Positions 26,165 through 33,162 of a DNA stretch of 64,000 bases are shown here, one piece after another. Source of the DNA: Gemmatimonadota bacterium. GTDB taxonomy: Bacteria; Gemmatimonadota; Gemmatimonadetes; Gemmatimonadales; Gemmatimonadaceae. The notes under the pieces were generated by a model that was not told the DNA's origin, made no database searches, and worked only from the letters and a program-made list of their open reading frames with translations. The first letter of the stretch is position 1, and every line of letters starts with the position of its first letter. The DNA is taken from positions 1 through 64,000 of the forward strand of contig PLCA01000010.1 in NCBI GenBank assembly GCA_003134685.1, read 5' to 3'. Both the position numbers and the translations under genes were made by a program.

Positions 26165-27146
26165 GCGCATACCGGAAATTGAGCTCATTGAGATCCCTAT
26201 TCACCATTTCTTGAAGCGTCGCAATAAGCAGACAGCTCGCTAGTGACCAGCACTCATAAGCGTCTCCGCGAAATTCGCCCGCTGCGTCGTCGTTCATATC
26301 GATGTAAGCTCGGGGAAAATCAAAATTGCCGTGCAGAAATCGCGATCTGTATTCGTACATCTCCCTAAATTTCGATGCGTTAGTCGTATTCGGCCCTAGA
26401 AGAAGCGATGACTTCTCTATCAACTGGCTCTGCTTTCCTTGTGCTCCGGAGCAATAGAGTGCCTCAAGCCCAAGGAGTGCCCATACCAAGTCGGAAGGGG
26501 AGAGCTCAAGATCGGGTCGCATCAGAAATGAGAGTGCACTAACTGCTCGCCCTACCCGACCACTCGCCATTCCGGTACTGAATCGCGGCAGCGCATTTAG
26601 CCAATCCCAGACTCTTGGGATCGGAAGATCGAGTATGGGAGGCCAACCAAGTTGCCTAGCGTAATCAGTTGCCTCTCCGACCACACCTGTAAAACCTGAG
26701 GTTGTTCTCCGATGTCGCCCGCCGAGATATACGTAGATTCGATCGAAGTGGAGCAAGCCAGGCTTTGCCAAGTTACAAGCGAGAACCAGGTCTCCAATAC
26801 GATCCATGAACTTGTACTCGTACAGGTTTACGACGATTAGGGAGCGATGATGTTCGGAGAGATCGGAATGGTCCGTATCCACTCGCTGCAGCTTGTCTGG
26901 AACGTCCACACTAAGCCGGAGATATTTCCGACCGACGCGCACATCATTTGCGGCCGCTATCTGCCTTTTTAACCCGCGATGTTTCGTCGCATCACTTAGG
27001 AGTTCTATCTCAAGCGATAGATCGGGTGCCTTCTCTAGGAGAACCGGGGTTCTCGACAGAGAGGTTAGCTCCGCAATTGCGGCGTTAGGATCCCCTTTGC
27101 GATCGGAATATGAAGTAAACGGCAAAACCGCTGAAAGCCTTGGCAT
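26157..27146 (-). CDS. ApeA-like HEPN protein
   Basis: 329 residues. The C-terminal third resembles the Apea-like HEPN domain: a helix with LVWALLGLEALYC, then GKQSQLIEKSSLLLG, then FREMYEYRSRFLHGNFDFP with the RX4H RNase motif (RSRFLH), and a last helix (CWSLASCLLIATLQEMV). The N-terminal ~200 residues are a separate beta-rich region that could sense a trigger. ApeA-type HEPN proteins are RNases linked to abortive infection. The gene converges on the TIR gene with an 8-base overlap and is the only cargo gene on the minus strand. Confidence 0.75.
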   Translation of the reverse strand: MPRLSAVLPFTSYSDRKGDPNAAIAELTSLSRTPVLLEKAPDLSLEIELLSDATKHRGLKRQIAAANDVRVGRKYLRLSVDVPDKLQRVDTDHSDLSEHHRSLIVVNLYEYKFMDRIGDLVLACNLAKPGLLHFDRIYVYLGGRHRRTTSGFTGVVGEATDYARQLGWPPILDLPIPRVWDWLNALPRFSTGMASGRVGRAVSALSFLMRPDLELSPSDLVWALLGLEALYCSGAQGKQSQLIEKSSLLLGPNTTNASKFREMYEYRSRFLHGNFDFPRAYIDMNDDAAGEFRGDAYECWSLASCLLIATLQEMVNRDLNELNFRYALN

Positions 27147-27200
27147 CTAGTTTCCTGCACGATTTCTCTAAGCATAGTGCAGCCGCGCATTCATAGTGAG

Positions 27201-27392
27201 CTAGACTCTAGCTTTGCGTGATGCCCTGCCACATAGCTTGCAGCCTTCCAACGGTTCCGACAACAGCCCTTCTACTTTCTTTCCGTGCTCGCAATAGCCC
27301 TCGTTGCAATGAACACAGTTCTTGGCGTTTCCGATTCCACCTACTGTGATTCCGTGAACACACTTATCCAGCGGCTGATAATAGTTTGACAT
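27201..27392 (-). CDS. Cys/His-rich mini-protein coupled to the integrase
   Basis: 63 residues with paired Cys and His (DKCVHG, NCVHCNEGYCEHG, GCKLCGR), probably binding two zinc ions. Its ATG follows the integrase stop directly (TAGATG), a classic termination-reinitiation junction, so it is made with the integrase. The basic tail (RASRKARV) suits DNA or RNA binding. I recognise no family. It could be a recombination directionality or regulatory factor, by position only. Confidence 0.62.
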   Translation of the reverse strand: MSNYYQPLDKCVHGITVGGIGNAKNCVHCNEGYCEHGKKVEGLLSEPLEGCKLCGRASRKARV

Positions 27393-28523
27393 CTAGATGT
27401 TCCGAGTTCCGGTAAAGAGCATTTCCTCGAGCCTTTCAGCGGCCGCCTGCTGCATATCGGGCAGGACGTGACTGTATACGTCGAGAGTGAGTGATGCACT
27501 CGCGTGACCGAGTCTCTCTGAAACGACCTTTACATTTTCCCCCGCGCCAAGGAGCAACGTCGCACAAGTGTGTCTCAGATCGTAGGGGCGTATTTGTGGA
27601 AGATTCGTCGCTTCGAGAATCGGCTTGAAATGCCGTCGAATCACCACGCGATAATCGAGCGGATCTCCCTTTCTCGTCGTGAATATCAGATCGTGGTTAG
27701 CCCAACTTGGACCTGAGCGAAGCCTATCCTGAACTTGTCGGAGGCGATGGGCTGTTAGTGACTCCATTGCAGACTTGGGAAGCGTGACAACTCGCCTCGC
27801 TCTAGACGTCTTTGGTTCTACTAAAGACCAAGAGCTTCCGATGCGGGTTAGAGCTCTTTGGACCCTGATTTTCCCGCTTTCTATGTCCGACCATTTGAGT
27901 CCCAGGGCTTCACCTGGGCGTAGACCTGTTGTGAGAAGCAGGACCCATAACGCATCCCATCTAGTTCCCTTTGATGCAGCAAGGAATGTAGTCGCCTCGC
28001 TTGCAGATAGTGCATGCATCTCGCGGCGATCCTGCCGGGGAAGGTTTACAAGCTTCGCAACATTCTTTGCCAGCATATTCCAGCGAACAGCTTGCTCGAG
28101 TGCCCCGTGTAGGACGCTATGGACGTAGCGCACTGTCCTAGGTGACAGTCCTCGAGCCTGCATCGCTGCGTAGACAGCTTGAACCTCGCTGGGCGTCAAC
28201 TGCGACAGCTTCCTATGGCCCAGGGCAGGAATGAGGTACGAATCGGCAAGCCTGGTGTAATCGAGGAGCGTCTTCTCTCGCACTCGAGGCTTAGCGGCAG
28301 TCTCCAACCACTGATGCAGAAACGCTTCAAGGGTAAGAGGCGAAGCATCCACGAAGGTGTTGGTATCCATCTCACGCAGAGTCTTGGTGAGATATCGCTG
28401 AGCGTCCTTTTTAGTTCCCTTGACGGTCTTGTTGTGATGCATGCGCTTGCCTGATGCAGCGCGACCTAGCGCGATTCTGACCAACCAAGTGCTTTCCCCA
28501 CGTCGAATCACTTGCCCAGCCAT
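27393..28523 (-). CDS. int: Tyrosine-type site-specific integrase
   Basis: About 376 residues from the ATG at 28523 (MAGQVIRRG), which has GAGGAG 7 bases upstream; the frame is open to 28586. Order: arm-binding domain, SAM-like core-binding domain (~65-150) and catalytic domain. The catalytic residues are visible: Arg in TTGLRPGEALGLKW, HxxR in YDLRHTCATLLLG, His/Trp position in LGHASASLT, and Tyr in LDVYSHV. It integrates the island into the tRNA-Pro 3' end. It stands about 2.3 kb from attR. The third copy of the 18-bp arm motif lies 46 bases upstream of the start, as expected for an autoregulated integrase. Confidence 0.95.
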   Translation of the reverse strand: MAGQVIRRGESTWLVRIALGRAASGKRMHHNKTVKGTKKDAQRYLTKTLREMDTNTFVDASPLTLEAFLHQWLETAAKPRVREKTLLDYTRLADSYLIPALGHRKLSQLTPSEVQAVYAAMQARGLSPRTVRYVHSVLHGALEQAVRWNMLAKNVAKLVNLPRQDRREMHALSASEATTFLAASKGTRWDALWVLLLTTGLRPGEALGLKWSDIESGKIRVQRALTRIGSSWSLVEPKTSRARRVVTLPKSAMESLTAHRLRQVQDRLRSGPSWANHDLIFTTRKGDPLDYRVVIRRHFKPILEATNLPQIRPYDLRHTCATLLLGAGENVKVVSERLGHASASLTLDVYSHVLPDMQQAAAERLEEMLFTGTRNI

Positions 28524-28568
28524 TTTAGAGCTCCTCGAAGAATGCATCAATATATCTTGATGCAGTGC

Positions 28569-28586
28569 TGCACACAATAGGCACAC
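28569..28586 (-). promoter_or_regulatory. Candidate integrase arm site, internal
   Basis: On the minus strand GTGTGCC (28586-28580), spacer TATT, GTGTGCA (28575-28569): the same 18-bp layout as near both island ends, here just before the integrase start. Confidence 0.55.
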
Positions 28587-28714
28587 ATCGCATCATAAAC
28601 CCCGTAGTACCAATCACTTATAGACCGTTATCTGATATGCGATCAGTGGGTCCAGTTGTTGACCGAGCCTGGATAGACCCACCGAGCGCACAATTTCGTC
28701 TTACGACGAAGCTC

Positions 28715-28724
28715 TGTCATGACA
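28715..28724. promoter_or_regulatory. TGTCATGACA palindrome
   Basis: A perfect 10-bp palindrome in the 245-base gap between the integrase and the next minus-strand gene, with related TGTCA/TGTCATG units at 28750-28771. It could be an operator or recombination-factor site; no function is shown. Confidence 0.35.
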
Positions 28725-28768
28725 TGAGTCAATCCTCGAGGGAAGGCATGTCAGAACTTTCTGTCATG

Positions 28769-29194
28769 TCATTTCTTCCGTGAGCGTGAGCTCCTGCTCG
28801 GAATCGTTTTTTGGGGACGCTTTCGAAGGTCCCTCGCCGGTCCAGCAAGGTCGCGAAGAATTCGGTGTGCGAGTCGAGCTATACGGGGATCTTCACCCCC
28901 GCCCTGGAGATTCATTCTGAGTGCGGCAAGCGCGGGCTCCTGTAGGGATGCGATTCCGGTCGCAGCGTAAGTGATTTGCTCCGCCATGAATGCTTCCAGC
29001 TGCTTCCTGAAAGCGGGTGAAGGAAGCAAGTCACGCCGAACTGTCCCAACATCGAGTGAAAGCGCCTTACAAGCATCCTCGAGGGAATTTCCTGCCGTCA
29101 TCGAGGTGAGAAGATCAGTATAGATCTGAACTGGAGATTGTTCGGGAGAATAAAGTGCGGACGTAGCCGCACTCTTATGTTGTTCCTCTTTCAT
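28769..29194 (-). CDS. Island hypothetical protein (141 aa)
   Basis: Soluble helical protein starting MKEEQHKSAATSALYSPEQS. Residues 29-62 look like a helix-turn-helix (MTAGNSLEDACKALSLDVGT...VRRDL), then a helical middle and a strongly basic tail (RDLRKRPQKTIPSRSSRSRK). The layout recalls small DNA-binding or terminase-small-subunit-like proteins, but I cannot assign it. An AGAGGA ribosome binding site precedes the ATG at 29194. It lies between the two-HTH protein and the integrase on the same strand. Confidence 0.6.
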   Translation of the reverse strand: MKEEQHKSAATSALYSPEQSPVQIYTDLLTSMTAGNSLEDACKALSLDVGTVRRDLLPSPAFRKQLEAFMAEQITYAATGIASLQEPALAALRMNLQGGGEDPRIARLAHRILRDLAGPARDLRKRPQKTIPSRSSRSRKK

Positions 29195-29256
29195 CGTTTT
29201 TTCCTCTTTAGTCTCTTAATAGTTAGTGTTTTTCCAACCGATCAGAATTGGCGTTT

Positions 29257-29279
29257 GTCCGATGCGGACAAGTTTTTGC
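29257..29279 (+). terminator. Hairpin with U-run
   Basis: TTGTCCG (29257-29263), loop ATG, CGGACAA (29267-29273), then GTTTTT. On the plus strand it has the form of an intrinsic terminator in the gap between two minus-strand genes; there is no plus-strand gene upstream, so it may stop antisense transcription. Confidence 0.45.
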
Positions 29280-29320
29280 CCGATGAGCGATCCTGTTTGC
29301 TCGATGTTCAGAGCGGATCT

Positions 29321-30250
29321 TTACCGGTAAGGCGAATTAGGTATCCATTCATGCCTCCGCAGTTTTAGAAAGTTTGGATCGTTCAGGAAATCGACTGTCA
29401 AAGCCCATTTGCTGAGTCGCCTGGGTGCATACCAACGCACTCCCTTTGTATCTCGCCTGCCAAACTTGAGATATCGGTACGTGGTACCTCCATTGGCGTT
29501 AAATCGACGCCTCAACAATCGGACGCTCCTAACCACAGTTGGCTTTGATAGGCCTGTTATTTCGGCGAGCGTCCGCAACGAATAGCGTTCATCATCGCGC
29601 CGTTGGCTTATGATCGCCCGGTAATCCAGCGAAACTTTGAGTTCGTCTGGACTCTGCCGATCGAGAGCTCTCCGGTAGGCACGTTCATCACGTATCGGAT
29701 CGAGCGCAGCGATTGTCAGATGCAGCTGACGCATCGAGTGGTTCGGCATGAAAGCCCACCATCCACCGTAAAAGAGCTCCGCGCTTATCCGCACGAACTG
29801 CTCGTCTTTAGCCGCGTAGCAGGTCGGCACGTGCAATCGGTATGAAAAAACCTTCCAGTTACTTGGTCCCTGAGAGATCAACTCGCTCTGTAGAGTATTC
29901 GTCTTTTTCAGAAACCTGATCACGTGGCGAACGGTGGTGATGGATGTGCCGGACAACGCGGCGATCCTGACTAGCGACAGCGTTGCTCGTCGGGTCCATT
30001 CAGCTGTACCAACGGGCCATGTTGAGACTGCCAGCACCGGAAGGACACTGGCTATTGCTCGGCACTTCGGCTCGCCCGTATGCCCCGATCGAATCAACTC
30101 GAAAAGCGGCCTGGTTGCGGGACATCGCCAGAAACGCCGCTTCCAAGTGCGCCTATCCCGATTCGACCAGCGATACTTTTTCATCTCGTTCGATGCAGCC
30201 AACCGAGGGAGTGTCGAACGGAGGTTCGTCTTATTCCGAATCCGTCCCAT
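29321..30250 (-). CDS. Two-HTH DNA-binding protein, possibly replication initiator-like
   Basis: 309 residues, strongly basic. Two helix-turn-helix segments are visible: LVRIAALSGTSITTVRHVIR (~92-112) and LRTLAEITGLSKPTVVRSVR (~225-245), separated by a mixed region. Duplicated winged-helix layouts are typical of plasmid and satellite replication initiators, so this is a candidate Rep or transcription regulator of the island; there is no nickase or helicase motif to confirm it. The ATG follows the upstream excisionase-like stop within 2 bases, so the two are coupled. Confidence 0.6.
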   Translation of the reverse strand: MGRIRNKTNLRSTLPRLAASNEMKKYRWSNRDRRTWKRRFWRCPATRPLFELIRSGHTGEPKCRAIASVLPVLAVSTWPVGTAEWTRRATLSLVRIAALSGTSITTVRHVIRFLKKTNTLQSELISQGPSNWKVFSYRLHVPTCYAAKDEQFVRISAELFYGGWWAFMPNHSMRQLHLTIAALDPIRDERAYRRALDRQSPDELKVSLDYRAIISQRRDDERYSLRTLAEITGLSKPTVVRSVRLLRRRFNANGGTTYRYLKFGRRDTKGVRWYAPRRLSKWALTVDFLNDPNFLKLRRHEWIPNSPYR

Positions 30251-30252
30251 GC

Positions 30253-30450
30253 TCAGGAATTCTCCTGAGCCATCGCAGCGAGAGTTTTTCCCCCGATACG
30301 GAGAAACTCCTCGAGAGCTCGCACGTCTACGCGAACTTGTCGGCCTAGATGCACAGCGGGGAGCGAACGACGTCGGACTAACTCGTAGGCGCGAGCCCGA
30401 CTGATCGAAAGCCTCGTGGCTACATCTTGAATGGTCAAAAGCGGCTCCAT
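30253..30450 (-). CDS. Excisionase/AlpA-like HTH protein
   Basis: 65 residues of MerR/excisionase type: LLTIQDVATRLSISRARAYE is the helix-turn-helix, then LVRRRSLPAVHLGRQVRVD (wing) and ALEEFLRIGG. Such proteins bend attachment-site DNA for excision or activate integrase genes. It is the first gene on the minus strand inside attR, followed directly by the two-HTH gene. A hairpin with a U-run on this strand ends about 17 bases upstream of its ATG, so its expression may be controlled by attenuation. Confidence 0.85.
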   Translation of the reverse strand: MEPLLTIQDVATRLSISRARAYELVRRRSLPAVHLGRQVRVDVRALEEFLRIGGKTLAAMAQENS

Positions 30451-30466
30451 CGCAACCTCGGAAACG

Positions 30467-30523
30467 AAAAAAGGGCAGTCGCTTTCTGAGCTCGACTTGC
30501 GAGCTAGAAAAAACGGACTGCCC
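30467..30523 (-). terminator. Intrinsic terminator or attenuator before the excisionase gene
   Basis: GGGCAGTC (30473-30480) pairs with GACTGCCC (30516-30523), enclosing a second hairpin (AGCTCG/CGAGCT at 30489-30505). Read on the minus strand the stem is followed by TTTTTT and then, about 17 bases later, the excisionase-like start. The position in a leader suggests attenuation control. Confidence 0.6.
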
Positions 30524-30553
30524 CGATAAAGGGTCCCTACCTGGTGTAACGCT

Positions 30554-30612
30554 CTACGGACGGGCGGTTGCTCCGGCTCCGTAGATATGTCTGACTCTCC
30601 AAAAGGAGAGTC
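30554..30612. promoter_or_regulatory. Two further inverted repeats in the right-end leader
   Basis: CTACGGA/TCCGTAG (30554-30560 and 30578-30584) and GACTCTCC-AAAA-GGAGAGTC (30593-30612, perfect). They lie between attR and the excisionase-like gene. Either could be an operator or an RNA hairpin. No gene is supported between 30451 and 31066. Confidence 0.45.
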
Positions 30613-30682
30613 ACCTGATGGTAACAGCTGCTATTTCAGATGTAAAGAGTTTTAGTGATGCGAATTCCCCAAGTTTTTTCTC

Positions 30683-30700
30683 GTGTGCCGACAGTGTGCA
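30683..30700 (+). promoter_or_regulatory. Candidate integrase arm site, right
   Basis: GTGTGCC, spacer GACA, GTGTGCA, about 130 bases inside attR: the right-hand member of the three-copy motif. Confidence 0.55.
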
Positions 30701-30829
30701 AACGCAGCATCACTGAACGGAACACAGACAATCCCAGAGGAAAACGATGTCGATGCAACCCATTACCTTGTCGACCGTTACGCATCATCCCATATTTCAG
30801 CCGAACTCAGAGAAAACGCCTCGGAGTGT

Positions 30830-30873
30830 ATGGGGTTCAGGGGGTCGCGGGTTCAAATCCCGCCGTCCCGATT
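30830..30873 (+). repeat. attR: copy of tRNA-Pro 3' end
   Basis: Perfect 44-bp match to 18008-18051. To its right the core chromosome resumes. Confidence 0.95.
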
Positions 30874-30885
30874 CAAGGAAGTCCA

Positions 30886-30922
30886 AGCATCGCTGGCGTT
30901 TGCGCTGACGGTGCTTTTTCTT
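30886..30922 (+). terminator. Original tRNA-Pro terminator
   Basis: AGCATCGCTGGCG pairs with CGCTGACGGTGCT (with some G-U pairs and one mismatch), followed by TTTTTCTTTTT. Before integration this would have lain 13 bases after the tRNA end, so it is the displaced native terminator. Confidence 0.6.
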
Positions 30923-31066
30923 TTTGCTACACCCTGGCAGAGTTTCGGCAGAGTTTCTCTCTGCCTGTGGGTCAGGCAACGCCTCTTTCTCGACCGCAAG
31001 GTTAGCGTTCTAGTAGCTTGTCATCGGACGCCAGCTTCTTACACTATAGACACTGACCGAAGGCTC

Positions 31067-31390
31067 ATGGTGAGCCGAATCTGGGGCGCGGCGACCGAGG
31101 ATGAGATCTTCGATCACGGTCAGCGTCTCCGCCACGACCCACAGTTCCGGCCAGATTTCAGGCAGCTCGTTGACATGAGCGAGTTGACTGAGATTCGAGT
31201 TGGCTCTGGAGTGATAAGGGAGGCTTCCTGCGACCAGTTCTTTTCGCCAGGCGCCCGAAGGGCGGTAGTCGCTAATTCCGACGCCGCTTTCGGAATGGCG
31301 CGAATGTACGCGATAGCTTCCGAGGACGCGGGTCAGACAATCGAAGTCTTCCGCGACATGAGCGCGGCGGAAGCATGGCTCGACCTTTAG
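31067..31390 (+). CDS. STAS/SpoIIAA-like protein
   Basis: About 107 residues from ATG 31067 (MVSRIWGAATEDEIFDHGQR). The pattern RLRHDPQFRPDFRQLVDMSE and ...EVFRDMSAAEAWLDL resembles SpoIIAA/STAS-like proteins. The homologous start normally lies about 12 residues earlier (SYTIDTDRRL is encoded just upstream), but no standard start codon is there. The frame is open leftward through attR into the island as far as GTG 30683. The start is therefore uncertain, and the 5' region may have been altered by island insertion. Confidence 0.65.
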   Translation: MVSRIWGAATEDEIFDHGQRLRHDPQFRPDFRQLVDMSELTEIRVGSGVIREASCDQFFSPGARRAVVANSDAAFGMARMYAIASEDAGQTIEVFRDMSAAEAWLDL

Positions 31391-31467
31391 TCAGGGTGCC
31401 GCTCATAAAATTGGGGTATCGTCTGGGACACGCTCCGCTCTCCTGCAGACGACTAGTGGAGGAGTAG

Positions 31468-32406
31468 ATGCACAACGATCATGTCCGGGCATTCTCGCTT
31501 CGACGCGTCGCTCTCGTGGCGGCAATTGCGACTTTAATCGCGCCCCACACAGCTTCGGCTCAGGCGCGCTCACGCCCTGCCCGGAAACTGCCGCCCGCGG
31601 ACTGGACCCAGGTGGAGCAGGCACTCGGCCGCAAGGGCACGCCAAATCCGGACGACGTGATGAAATTCAGCTTCCCGCGCACAGATCTAAAAGTCGTGGT
31701 GGCTGGAATCACGATCAAGCCCGCTCTTGCCCTTGGGTCCTGGGTAGCCTTCCAGCGGATTGCGGACCATGCGATGGTGATGGGTGACCTCGTGCTGCTG
31801 GAGAGCGAGGTGACGCCCGTGATGGCGAGCCTGCAGGAGAACGGGATCGAGCAGACGGCGCTCCACAATCACTCGCTCGGAGAGTCGTCACGGATCATGT
31901 ACATGCACATTCACGCGATCGGCAATGCCGCGAGGATTGCGAGAGCAGTGCGAACGGCGCTCGCGTTCACGAACACGCCGCTCGGTGCGCCGACCGACCC
32001 GCCCTCGACTCCGTTCGACCTCGATACCGCGGGCGTAGCCAGGGCGATAGGGGTCCATGGGAAGCTGGCCGGAGGCGTGTACCAGATCAGCGTCCCGCGC
32101 CGCGAGAAAATTCTCGAAGAGGGGCATGAGATCCCCGCCTCGATGGGCGTCGCCACATCGATCAACTTTCAACCAACAGGCGTTGGGACGGCCGCGGTCA
32201 CAGGAGATCTGGTCTTGCTCGGACGTGAGGTAAATCCGGTGCTGTGGACGCTCAGCGAGAACGGCATCCGGGTTACGGCGATTCACAGCCACATGATCAA
32301 CGAACAGCCTCGCCTGTTTTTCATGCATTTCTGGGCGAATGGCCAGGCCGTGCAGCTCGCCAGCGGCATCCGCGCCGCGCTTGACCGCACGGCCTCGAAG
32401 AAATGA
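31468..32406 (+). CDS. DUF1259 (LppY/LpqO family) exported protein
   Basis: 312 residues with a signal peptide ending TASAQA. There are two repeats of the domain: HAMVMGDLVLLESEVTPVMA...LHNHSLGESSRIMYMHIH and VTGDLVLLGREVNPVLWTL...IHSHMINEQPRLFFMHFWA. Each carries His pairs that may bind metal. This matches the LppY/LpqO family of exported or lipid-anchored proteins, whose function is not established. The ATG at 31468 follows GGAGGAG. Confidence 0.88.
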   Translation: MHNDHVRAFSLRRVALVAAIATLIAPHTASAQARSRPARKLPPADWTQVEQALGRKGTPNPDDVMKFSFPRTDLKVVVAGITIKPALALGSWVAFQRIADHAMVMGDLVLLESEVTPVMASLQENGIEQTALHNHSLGESSRIMYMHIHAIGNAARIARAVRTALAFTNTPLGAPTDPPSTPFDLDTAGVARAIGVHGKLAGGVYQISVPRREKILEEGHEIPASMGVATSINFQPTGVGTAAVTGDLVLLGREVNPVLWTLSENGIRVTAIHSHMINEQPRLFFMHFWANGQAVQLASGIRAALDRTASKK

Positions 32407-32456
32407 ACAGCGCGAAATACGCACGCTGATTCCTCCACTACTGCTGAAACCCCGCC

Positions 32457-33023
32457 ATGCCTCCAGTACGAACAGTCGCCGTCTTGATCGGCAGTCTCCG
32501 CAAAGAGTCCCTGACCCGCAAGGTCGCGAACGCCGTCATCAAGCTCGCTCCGCCCTCGCTCAAATTCGAGATCGTCGAGATCGGCCGGCTGTCGCTCTAC
32601 AATCAGGATCTCGAGAACACGCCGCCCCCCAACTGGGTGGAGTTCCGGGACAAAGTCCGTCCCGCCGACGCGGTGTTTTTTGCGACTCCGGAATACAACC
32701 GCTCGGTCCCCGGGTCCCTCAAGAACGCGATCGATGTCGGGTCGCGTCCAAAGGAAAGCAACGCGTTCAATGGGAAGCCGGGAGCGGTGATCAGCGTGTC
32801 TCCGGGGGCGCTCGCCGGATTCGGTGCCAACCATCATCTGCGTCAGATGCTGGTCTTCCTCGACGTTCCTGCGATGCCGCAGCCCGAAGCCTATATCGGA
32901 GGAGCCAGCAAGTTGTTTGACGCGAGCGGGAATCTGACCAGCGACTCGACCAGGGATTTTCTCAGGAATTTCGCCGACTCCTTTGCCCGCTGGATCGAGC
33001 TCATTCTCGCCGGTAAGTCATAG
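32457..33023 (+). CDS. NADPH-dependent FMN reductase
   Basis: 188-residue flavodoxin-like oxidoreductase. The phosphate-binding loop GSLRKESLTRK and the flavin-contacting TPEYNRSVPGSLKNAIDVGS are typical of the NAD(P)H:FMN/quinone reductase family (ChrR/AzoR-like). A Gly-rich VSPGALAGFGANHHLR loop follows. It would reduce quinones, azo compounds or chromate in the cytosol using NADPH. It begins 50 bases after the DUF1259 gene and is followed by a bidirectional terminator. Confidence 0.92.
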   Translation: MPPVRTVAVLIGSLRKESLTRKVANAVIKLAPPSLKFEIVEIGRLSLYNQDLENTPPPNWVEFRDKVRPADAVFFATPEYNRSVPGSLKNAIDVGSRPKESNAFNGKPGAVISVSPGALAGFGANHHLRQMLVFLDVPAMPQPEAYIGGASKLFDASGNLTSDSTRDFLRNFADSFARWIELILAGKS

Positions 33024-33110
33024 TGCGACATTGGAAACGGATTCCGGCCGTCGTCCGAGACGAACTCGGTCGGTAGATCGTCGCGGCGCTACACGGGCCC
33101 AAAAGAAAAA

Positions 33111-33138
33111 CGGAGCGTCTTTCGACGCTCCGTTTTTC
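33111..33138. terminator. Bidirectional intrinsic terminator
   Basis: CGGAGCGTC (33111-33119), loop TTTC, GACGCTCCG (33124-33132), then TTTTTC; AAAAGAAAAA on the left gives a U-run on the other strand. It sits between the convergent FMN reductase and pilin genes. Confidence 0.9.
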
Positions 33139-33162
33139 TCAGGCCAACTTTAGCCTAGCTAA

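Larger units (their letters stand above)
18008..30873. mobile_element. Integrative genomic island at tRNA-Pro
   Basis: A 12.8-kb island bounded by perfect 44-bp direct repeats of the tRNA-Pro 3' end (18008-18051 and 30830-30873). It carries a tyrosine integrase, an excisionase-like HTH gene and a two-HTH protein on the minus strand near the right end, and plus-strand cargo in the left and central part. The sequence is visibly more AT-rich than the flanks. I see no capsid, tail, portal, relaxase or type IV secretion genes, so it is a small integrative element or satellite that would need help for transfer. A degenerate third attachment copy at 19408 suggests a composite of two integrations. 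Confidence 0.93.

Noticed and set aside
18008-30873. Complete prophage or conjugative element
   Set aside because: No capsid, portal, tail, lysis, relaxase or secretion genes are visible in the island.
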